34,385 nt of DNA from Candidatus Geothermincola primus (GTDB taxonomy: Bacteria; Actinomycetota; Geothermincolia; Geothermincolales; Geothermincolaceae): positions 1-34,385 of the forward strand of contig JACVIX010000021.1 in assembly GCA_015711725.1 (NCBI GenBank). The letters run 5' to 3'. The notes under the pieces were generated by a model, which saw nothing but the letters and a program-made list of their open reading frames with translations, did no database searches and was not told the origin of the DNA. Positions 17,693 to 25,343 of the stretch are shown in pieces. Positions within the stretch are counted from its first letter, which is position 1, and each line of letters begins with the position of its first letter. A program made the position numbers and the translations under genes.

Positions 17693-18430
17693 ATGGTTCT
17701 CATGCAAAAGATGAGTGAAATAGTGGTGATCATCCCCACCTATAACGAGAAAGAGAACGTGGAGCGCATCGTCAACGAGGTCTTATCACAGCCTCTTGAC
17801 ATATCGGTGCTGATAGTGGACGACAATTCACCCGACGGCACCGGCGAGATCGCCGATCGTCTGTCTGAGTCCGACCCTCGAGTCCATGTGCTCCACCGCG
17901 AGGGTAAACAGGGTCTGGGGACCGCCTATATAGCTGGGTTCCGTTATGCCCTAGAGCGTGGAGCCCAATACTGTTTCGAGATCGACGCAGACTTCTCTCA
18001 CGACGTAAAGGACATACCGCGTCTTTATGCCGCCGCCAGAAAAGCCGACGCAGCAATCGGATCCCGCTACGTCAAAGGGGGCGGCTGCGAGAACTGGAAA
18101 TTCTTCCGCTGGATGATCAGCCGGGGAGGAAACCTCTACACCAAGCTGGTGGCCCGCACCAAGACCGTGGACACCACCTCGGGTTTTCGCTGTTACTCCC
18201 GCCGGGTGCTGGAAGCGATAGACCTAGATCGCGTGGACGCCCGCGGTTATGCTTTTCAGATCGAAATGACCTTCGTCGCAGAAGCCTTGGGTTTTAATCT
18301 AGTGGAGGTACCTATCATCTTCACCGACCGTATGGGGGGCAAATCCAAGATGGACGCGGATATTTTTTGGGAAGGATTGAAAGTTGTGTGGAACCTGCGT
18401 AAGAAATACCGGGATTTACTCTCCAGATAG
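17693..18430 (+). CDS. Polyprenol-phosphate mannose synthase-like glycosyltransferase (GT2, DPM1-like)
   Basis: 'VVIIPTYNEKENVERIV', 'LIVDDNSPDGTGEIAD', 'EIDADFSHDVKDIPRL', 'IGSRYVKGGG'. Confidence 0.92.
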   Translation: MVLMQKMSEIVVIIPTYNEKENVERIVNEVLSQPLDISVLIVDDNSPDGTGEIADRLSESDPRVHVLHREGKQGLGTAYIAGFRYALERGAQYCFEIDADFSHDVKDIPRLYAAARKADAAIGSRYVKGGGCENWKFFRWMISRGGNLYTKLVARTKTVDTTSGFRCYSRRVLEAIDLDRVDARGYAFQIEMTFVAEALGFNLVEVPIIFTDRMGGKSKMDADIFWEGLKVVWNLRKKYRDLLSR

Positions 18431-18705
18431 ACCAACGTCGATGGGACAGCTATTTTCTCCTCGTGAATTCTTTCTCTTTGGAAACGATAAGAAGGCGAGT
18501 CTTAGATTATTATTACACTATGTTATTTTACTCTTTATCGCTTTTACTCTTCGCCCATTCTTCACCAAGCCAGCAGCAACTCGAGTAAAATTGTCGATAC
18601 TATCAGATGGTCGCATTACCATGGAAAACGATAGGGGGGCGTAAATGCACATATACACTTCTTCTTGTCCAGGGGGGAATCCACTTCCGCTTCCCCACCC
18701 TTCTA

Positions 18706-20058
18706 TCAAGCCAATTCCTCCGAATAGAGCCTGATTTGATGAGGACCTTCCCTTCTTGCCGCTTCCAGTGCTTTCATGGCATTCTCCAACAACATCTCCT
18801 CGCTGTCCGCGTTGGCTGGAAAGGAAGATATACCAATACACACGGTAAGCTGCTCAAACTTCTTCTTCTCCCTGGTGGGAAAGGGATATTCGGAAATAAC
18901 CCTGCGCAATCTTTCCGCCAAGCGCATGGCTCCCAGACGGCGCGTCTCCGGCAGAAGAATGGCGAAATGATAGTTCCCATAGCGGGCGGGCACGTCCACC
19001 TCCCGGGTGTTCTTGAGAATGATGTTTCCTAAATCGGAGATAGCTAACTCCCCTATAATATCCCCATGCTTTCTGAGATAATCCTCAAGCCCGTCCACCT
19101 CCATCATCAGCAGACAGAGATTCAGGCTGTAACGGCGGGCTCTGCCTACCTCATCGCATAATCTCTGCTTGAAGTAACTCTCGTTAAACAGGTCGCTTAC
19201 CGTATCCCGGATAGTACTTTTGTCCAGATCGCTGTAGAGCCGCGCCACATATAGGGAGGCGCAAGCCTGAATGGCGGCGGTGGAAATCACCCCCAGATCC
19301 CTGGCGGAGAAGTTCTCGCCGGCTCTTCTCGCCAGCATAATCGCGCCCATGTTGCTACCCCCTGTCAGCAGGGGAACCGCTACGATATATCGCATGCCCA
19401 TTTTCTTAATAAAATCCCCACCCGCATACTCACCAGGCACCACCTCCATCAAGAAGCTACGTTTCTTCTCCATCAAGGGTTGCAATAAAGAACCTTCGAT
19501 TTTGAAAGTGGTGCCCACGAAATTATCTGCACCCTTGCCTTTTGCGATCTGCAGAACTAGCTCGTCTGGCATCTCACCCCGTAGGAAGAGATAACCTAGA
19601 TCCGCATGGCATGCGGAGGTGGCCTGCTCCAATATCTCCCCCATTTTGGGAAAAGCGTCGGAATAAGCCTCGAAAACTCTAACCTTCCCGCTTATTTCGG
19701 TCATCGACCTAAGCATCTCCTCCAGCTCTTCCTCGGCCATTCCATTTCCTCTTAATAAAACCTTGAAGAGAGTGCGCATAGGACTGTTTCTTCCGATGTA
19801 CACTACCTCCCCTTCGAACTCTTCTCGCTCTTTATTCTTGAGATTTTTCGTCGCGATGAGCAGATGAGCGCCGCCCTTCTCTTTTAAGGATTTGAGGTCC
19901 GATAACGTATTGGGCCGCTTCAGTCTGGAGTTCCATTTCTTCTCCAGATCCTTTTCCACCCAGCCCACCACCTCGATCTGGCCCCCGAAGCCTAACAGAC
20001 TTTCGTAGATATTTACGGCTAGCTGGTCGAAACCGTAAAACGCAACCCTCATTGCCAT
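18706..20058 (-). CDS. Signalling protein: N-terminal Rossmann-like region, GAF domain, degenerate GGDEF domain
   Basis: 'MRVAFYGFDQLAVNIYESLLGFGGQIEVVGWV'; GAF-like 'FLMEVVPGEYAGGDFIKKMGMRYIVAVPLLTGGSNMGAIMLARR'; GGDEF-domain C-terminus with 'ARYGNYHFAILLPET' in place of RYGGDEF. Confidence 0.8.
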   Translation of the reverse strand: MAMRVAFYGFDQLAVNIYESLLGFGGQIEVVGWVEKDLEKKWNSRLKRPNTLSDLKSLKEKGGAHLLIATKNLKNKEREEFEGEVVYIGRNSPMRTLFKVLLRGNGMAEEELEEMLRSMTEISGKVRVFEAYSDAFPKMGEILEQATSACHADLGYLFLRGEMPDELVLQIAKGKGADNFVGTTFKIEGSLLQPLMEKKRSFLMEVVPGEYAGGDFIKKMGMRYIVAVPLLTGGSNMGAIMLARRAGENFSARDLGVISTAAIQACASLYVARLYSDLDKSTIRDTVSDLFNESYFKQRLCDEVGRARRYSLNLCLLMMEVDGLEDYLRKHGDIIGELAISDLGNIILKNTREVDVPARYGNYHFAILLPETRRLGAMRLAERLRRVISEYPFPTREKKKFEQLTVCIGISSFPANADSEEMLLENAMKALEAARREGPHQIRLYSEELA

Positions 20059-20175
20059 CCTTTTTCAAACCCCCCTATGGAATGAGCGAATATCTCAATC
20101 TGTAAAAAACTTTCACTTTGAAAAAACCTTGTCACAACTCATTATTTATATTTTAATATTTGCATCGTCATTAAT

Positions 20176-20589
20176 ACAGAATGCCCTTACAACAACTTTC
20201 ATTCCAATCGGCTCAGCTTGCTATATCCGCGCAAAAGTTTTACTTGTTCCCGCTCAGATAATTTCCTTAGTCCGGTAGATGCCATCCTTGAGCGATAAAT
20301 GGAAATCGGGCTTGCGCTCAGCCGCGACACTAATAAAGAGAGGGAAGAAGCGATAGCAAGATATTTCGTATCCTAATTTAACACAGAATGACCTAGCAAC
20401 CACTTCATTTCCAATCCGCACCTGTTACTTTATCTGTGAGCAAGCTCTACACATTCTCGCTTAGATAATTTTCTTGCTCCCGTAGGTCTCATCCTTGAGC
20501 GATAAATGGAAATCGGGCTTGCGCTCAGCCGCGACACTAATAAAGAGAGGGAAGAAGCGATAGCAAGATATTTCGTAAACTAATCCTTT
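20176..20589. repeat. 207-bp tandem duplication containing an 88-bp perfectly identical segment (20283-20370 and 20490-20577)
   Basis: 'catccttgagcgataaatggaaatcgggcttgcgctcagccgcgacactaataaagagagggaagaagcgatagcaagatatttcgta' occurs twice, identical; upstream 107 nt of each unit align without gaps at about 69% identity (counted by eye). Confidence 0.9.
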
Positions 20590-20988
20590 ATGGAAAACTT
20601 AGACTGTGTACTTTCTCGCCAACATATCAACGCTTAATCGTTCTTGAAGGACTCAGCGGTAGTGGGGGATCCGGAAATAAAAAGGAGTGGTTAAGATCTT
20701 ATATATTTTACATAATGAAAAATATTGATGACGACATTGATCAAAAGCGCCGCTTTAACCAGAGCCACAATCTATACAAATAGGCCATTCCCCATACCTT
20801 TGAATGGAATGTGATACCGCAGCCATAGGCTCAGGGTCTATTAGAGGGTTGGGAGTCATAGGGCGGAATACGTAATACTTTTTACCGTAAATCCTTACAA
20901 ATCGGCTTCGCGCCAAGAAACGCAGACGCTAGGCGCGTTTGGAAAATTGCACCTTCAGCGCGTGAATGAGGCGGAGAATTCATGAAAA

Positions 20989-21015
20989 GAGCGGGGAAGC
21001 AATTCCTCCCCGCTC
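20989..21015. terminator. Rho-independent terminator, probably bidirectional
   Basis: GAGCGGGGA-N9-TCCCCGCTC with T-tracts on both sides (TTTT on minus, CATTTTTTT on plus), just downstream of the minus-strand RuBisCO-like gene. Confidence 0.8.
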
Positions 21016-21040
21016 CATTTTTTTCAATCGCCCAATATCG

Positions 21041-22342
21041 CTACGCTTTGGTCTCCTCAAAAATGCCGGTCCAGAGGCCTAGAGCCACGGCAAGCTCCTT
21101 ATGGTCCTTGGCATATTCCTCCAATGATACGTTCTGCATGGTGGCGTCAATCGCTTGGCGGAAAGCTCTGGCTCCAGCGGTGGGTCCCATAGGATGAGCG
21201 TGGATGCCTCCTCCGGAACCGATCATGATATCTTTGCCCAGGTCGGCGACGCAAGTTGGGACCATCTGCGGAGTGATACCCCCGGAAGGCATGGGCATGC
21301 TAGGTTTTATGTTATGCATGGGATAGGTCATGGTATCCGCGGTGACCAGATAACGGTCCTTCAGATAAGGAGCTTTGCCATAAGGCGCAGGAAAAACGAT
21401 GATGTCCGCGCCCGCCAGACGGGGCAATTTCGCCAGCACCAAGTGGGAAGAGATACCCGAGTAATGAGACTCATAGAGCGCGCCCGCGCAGTCCATGTGG
21501 GCTAGAATGGGTACGTTTATCTCGGGATCCTCCGCCAGGGCCTGCAGGGCGGGAAGCCCCACCGCCAGATAATTGACCATGATGGCATTGGCGCCCGCGT
21601 CCACCGCGCGCTTGGCGGTCTCGAACATCTTGGGCACGCTGTCGCTAACATTCACGGTGTAGAGGGTATGTTCGCCGGTCTCCTCGTAGACTTTTTTCTC
21701 AAGCTCCATGTAGGCGCGCACCCGGTCTTCCACCCGATTGAAAGACATATCCGCGATGAGCTCGTCATCCTTGATCACGTCGCATCCTCCTAGAGCCACC
21801 TCATAGAAGAGTTTCGCCCCCACCTCGCAAGGATATCCTGTGCAGGGCTTGGTCATGTTGTTGATAAGCGGGCGGTCTTTCACGCCTAATAAATCCTGGA
21901 CCCCTTCGATGCCGAATTTAGGTCCCTTGAACCCATCGGTGTAGATCTTGGGAAGGTAGATGTCCAATAGCTTGATCTTGCCTCCCATGGAGATGTTTCC
22001 CACCACCGCGGTGAGCAGCATGGGAATCTGGCTCTCGATGTTGCGGTAGGGAAAGGCTATCTGCACTATATAAGTGCGTTCCTCCACCTCCTTGGGCACC
22101 TCGAATTCGTACTGGGGCACCTCGTAGATACCGATTACCTTGGCCACGTGTTTCGCCCTGACCTCGGGGGTCTCCCCCGGAACAGGGGTCCAAGTTCCCG
22201 TGGACTGTTCCACCGCCAAGAATGGGGCCATGTAGTACATGATCATATCCCGCGGCACTTGGGCGTAATAGGTTGCCACGATCTGATCCCCGTAATCGAT
22301 CCCCTCGGGCAGGGCCCTGGGCTCAGCCTCAAAATACTTCAT
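21041..22342 (-). CDS. RuBisCO-like protein (RLP, form IV type)
   Basis: 433 aa; 'NMTKPCTGYPCEVGAKLFYEVALGGCDVIKDDELIADMSFNRVEDRV' (KDDE), 'AGADIIVFPAPYGKAP', 'PSGGITPQMVP', 'GSGGGIHAHPMGPTAGARA'; RBS AAAGGAGGAG upstream. Confidence 0.93.
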   Translation of the reverse strand: MKYFEAEPRALPEGIDYGDQIVATYYAQVPRDMIMYYMAPFLAVEQSTGTWTPVPGETPEVRAKHVAKVIGIYEVPQYEFEVPKEVEERTYIVQIAFPYRNIESQIPMLLTAVVGNISMGGKIKLLDIYLPKIYTDGFKGPKFGIEGVQDLLGVKDRPLINNMTKPCTGYPCEVGAKLFYEVALGGCDVIKDDELIADMSFNRVEDRVRAYMELEKKVYEETGEHTLYTVNVSDSVPKMFETAKRAVDAGANAIMVNYLAVGLPALQALAEDPEINVPILAHMDCAGALYESHYSGISSHLVLAKLPRLAGADIIVFPAPYGKAPYLKDRYLVTADTMTYPMHNIKPSMPMPSGGITPQMVPTCVADLGKDIMIGSGGGIHAHPMGPTAGARAFRQAIDATMQNVSLEEYAKDHKELAVALGLWTGIFEETKA

Positions 22343-22363
22343 CTCTCACTCCTCCTTTACTGG

Positions 22364-23899
22364 TCATGCCGGTTCGTTTATCTCTCGATAAACGCCGGAA
22401 AGCTTCCTGTAAATCTTCTTGAAAGTCTCAAAGAGTTCCCCATAAATGGCTCGCTTTCCACTGTCGGGATGATAAGCCTTCCTCACTTTGACCACATTTT
22501 TCAAATCTTTGTAATTGTTATATACGTTTAACGCCACGGCCACCGCCAGCGCGCAACCAACCGCTCCCGCTTCTTGGGAATATTCCACCGCCTCCACGGT
22601 GTGGCCAGTCACATCGGATAGAATCTGCATCCAGATATCGCTGCGCGCACCTCCTCCGATAGCCCTTACCGGGTTACAGGAATAACCAGCGTTTTTTACC
22701 GCCTCCAGCAGCCAGCGGAAGTTGAGTGCCACTCCCTCATAGACCGCCCTTAATATATCCTCGCGCGTGCTCTCCAAGCTGATATTCAAAAAAGCGCCAC
22801 GCAAGGTGGTGTCGGTCACCGGAGATCTTTCCCCGAACATCCAAGGGGTAAAGATTAACTTCCGAGAACCCGGGGGGACTTTCTCCACGACTTCGTCCAA
22901 CACGGCGAAGATCTCCATCTCTTCTTTAGCCCTTTTCCATTCCTCTTCTTTCCCAAACTGCTCCGCGAACCATTTTAAACATGCTCCCGCGGTCTCCGTC
23001 TCCCCTATCATGAGAAAGCTTGCTGGATCGGCGGAAGCGATGGAAGCGATCCCATACTTAGAGAGGGAACGCGGTTTAGGCGTGCTGATACATAGCCATC
23101 CCGAGGTACCTATATAGATATGGCAGTCCCCGTCATCAAGCGCCCCCGATCCGGTGGCTGCGCTGGGCACGTCCCCCATGCCAGCGATCACGGGAGTTCC
23201 CGCGCTTAATCCCATATCTTCCGCCGCCTTGTCGGTGAGCACCCCGGCGATATCTATGGACCTCTTCACCGGGGGCAATTTTTCCAGTGGAATCTTCAAT
23301 ACCCGGGCGAAAAGCGGGGACCAGTCACGGGTTTTGTTGTCCAGCAGCCCGGTGGTCGCCGCATTGGTCTGATCCACAATCATATTACCGGTCGCGCGAT
23401 AAACCAGATAGCCACAGACATCTAAAATCTTATGGGTCGCCTCAAAGATCTCCGGTTCCTCCTCGCGCAGCCACTGGATCTTGCAGACCACATCCTTGCC
23501 CGAAGGGACCGCTCCCGCCAATTTGGCCACCACCTTTTCCCCGCCCAGGCGTCTGACCAGCCTGGTTGCTTGCTCCTCCGCCCGGCAGTCTAGCCATATG
23601 ATGGAAGGCCTCAACGTTTCTCCACCTTTATCCACCGGGACCACTCCTAGCATCTGGGTGGCGAACCCGATCCCCATGACCTCTTTGGGATTGATCTGGT
23701 TTTCCTCCACCAGTTTGCGAGTGGAGGCACATACAGCATCCCACCAATCCTCCGGATTCTGCTCCGCCCATCCCGGCCTGCAATAATCGGTTTCATAGGG
23801 CTCGAAACGATAGGCGATAATCTTTCCAGCGGTGTCGGTGAGCACCGCCTTGCTCCCTCCGGTCCCCACGTCGTAGCTGACAATGAATTTTCCGCTCAT
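22364..23899 (-). CDS. FGGY-family carbohydrate kinase (xylulokinase-like)
   Basis: ATG at 23899 behind AGGGGG; 'SYDVGTGGSKAVLTD', 'GIGFATQMLGVVPVD', 'PSIIWLDCRAEEQ', 'ALDDGDCHIYIGTSGWL', 'AIGGGARSDIWMQILSDVTGHTVE'. Confidence 0.92.
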   Translation of the reverse strand: MSGKFIVSYDVGTGGSKAVLTDTAGKIIAYRFEPYETDYCRPGWAEQNPEDWWDAVCASTRKLVEENQINPKEVMGIGFATQMLGVVPVDKGGETLRPSIIWLDCRAEEQATRLVRRLGGEKVVAKLAGAVPSGKDVVCKIQWLREEEPEIFEATHKILDVCGYLVYRATGNMIVDQTNAATTGLLDNKTRDWSPLFARVLKIPLEKLPPVKRSIDIAGVLTDKAAEDMGLSAGTPVIAGMGDVPSAATGSGALDDGDCHIYIGTSGWLCISTPKPRSLSKYGIASIASADPASFLMIGETETAGACLKWFAEQFGKEEEWKRAKEEMEIFAVLDEVVEKVPPGSRKLIFTPWMFGERSPVTDTTLRGAFLNISLESTREDILRAVYEGVALNFRWLLEAVKNAGYSCNPVRAIGGGARSDIWMQILSDVTGHTVEAVEYSQEAGAVGCALAVAVALNVYNNYKDLKNVVKVRKAYHPDSGKRAIYGELFETFKKIYRKLSGVYREINEPA

Positions 23900-24199
23900 C
23901 AACGCCCCCTCATTTTATCCGATTCGTTCCAAAAAACATCTGATAAGCTCTCCATCAGCCGAAAAGGACTTCAGCATTTTCTCAAGGGACACTCTACTCA
24001 TGCTTATACCCATATAAAACTATGTTTATGGCTTCGCTCCTCCGATCAACGCTCCCGAACCCATAGCAGCGATTGTAAATTTCCGCAGTTACGCAAGAAT
24101 CCCAGGAAGACCTCTTTTTATCGTTATGGTTATTTCCTTCACGGACAACGAGGTTACTCACCAAGCACTCCCATCGCTATCATTACAAAATGTCAATAA

Positions 24200-24835
24200 T
24201 TAAACAATTTTATTCATTCCTAGCTTTTGGAAACTTTTCAGCATTTCCAGAGCTAACCCCATGCCTTTACGAAGATCGAAAGCCTGGGAATCCTCCAACC
24301 ACTGGATCTCCATCCCTTCCACCAATCCAAGCAGCATGCAGGAGAGGTAATAAGCATCGAAGGGTGGGAAAACACCTTCCTCGATTCCCTGAGAAATTAT
24401 CCTTTTAAGCTCTTGCTTGGTCTGTTGTATATATTTGTACAGCTCTTCCACGTACTGGGGAGAAAAAGTCTCCAATTCCTCCGCTCGCATCTTCCAGGAG
24501 AGCTTGCAAAAGTCCCGGTCGCGGTAGTACAGCTCCACGATCTCCTCTCCCAGCCAGGTAAGCTTATCCAGCGCGCTCCCATTTCTTTTAGACGCCTCGC
24601 CGACCAACCGAAGGAACTCCTCGTGCATCTCCCTGATCAAAGCGAAATAAAGTTCCTCCTTTGATTTCCAATACCAATAGAGAGTGCCTTTACCAAAACC
24701 CGCCTCTAAAGCTATCTCCTGCATGGTGGCTTTATGGTAACCTTTGGAGGAAAAGACTCTGAGCGCTGCTCGCTTGAAAGCCGTTTCCCGTTCATCCTTG
24801 AGGGGATTTTTACGTAATCCCAGTGTCTTGGCCAT
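24200..24835 (-). CDS. TetR/AcrR family transcriptional regulator
   Basis: 'RETAFKRAALRVFSSKGYHKATMQEIALEAGFGKGTLYWYWKSKEELYFALI' HTH. Confidence 0.94.
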   Translation of the reverse strand: MAKTLGLRKNPLKDERETAFKRAALRVFSSKGYHKATMQEIALEAGFGKGTLYWYWKSKEELYFALIREMHEEFLRLVGEASKRNGSALDKLTWLGEEIVELYYRDRDFCKLSWKMRAEELETFSPQYVEELYKYIQQTKQELKRIISQGIEEGVFPPFDAYYLSCMLLGLVEGMEIQWLEDSQAFDLRKGMGLALEMLKSFQKLGMNKIV

Positions 24836-24854
24836 CTGTTCTCCTCTAAGCTTT

Positions 24855-24902
24855 AGACCTACCGGTCAGTCTTATATTATTATAGATTATTTAGCCTGTC
24901 AA
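24855..24902 (-). promoter_or_regulatory. TetR promoter with overlapping operator-like near-palindrome
   Basis: Near-palindrome AGACCTACCGGTCAGTCT (24855-24872); on the minus strand TTGACA-17 nt-TAATAT precedes it. Confidence 0.65.
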
Positions 24903-25343
24903 CATATAATTTTCAATTAACAGTTCCACGCAGGTTCAGCTAATGAAATCGAAAAATATAACTCCCTAGAGGTTTTCCATTCAAACGATGGTCGAGGAAA
25001 GCCACTAATGCGTTCAAAATAAGAAGGTCCAGGATAATCTATCCCCACCCCGTAAAGCCTATACTCTTACCAAATCCTTGAAATGAATCCGAAATAGAGG
25101 GGATGAACAACTTTATGCTACCGTGATTATCAAAGAAATTTTATGAATACTTCAAAATCCGAGATTTTACATCCAATCATCTTCGCGAAATTCCGCAGTA
25201 AAGCAACTATGAAAAAGTCTTCTTTAGTGTGAACTCAAAATTTGCCCCTTCTAGCCCTGCTATTTTTTACTCCTAATCATCGCTTCCATAAGTTGAACTT
25301 AAATAAGACGAATAAGACGAATAAAGAGGATATGATAATTCCC

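Noticed and set aside
18706-20058. Active diguanylate cyclase
   Set aside because: The GGDEF signature is replaced by GNYHF.
20176-20577. CRISPR array
   Set aside because: Only two long (207-bp) units, no 25-40 bp repeat/spacer regularity and no cas genes.
21041-22342. True CO2-fixing RuBisCO
   Set aside because: Several residues required for RuBP carboxylation appear substituted and no phosphoribulokinase, small subunit or carboxysome gene is present.
25302-25328. Short tandem repeat AATAAGACG x2 plus AATAAAGAG
   Set aside because: Too short and AT-rich to separate from chance.
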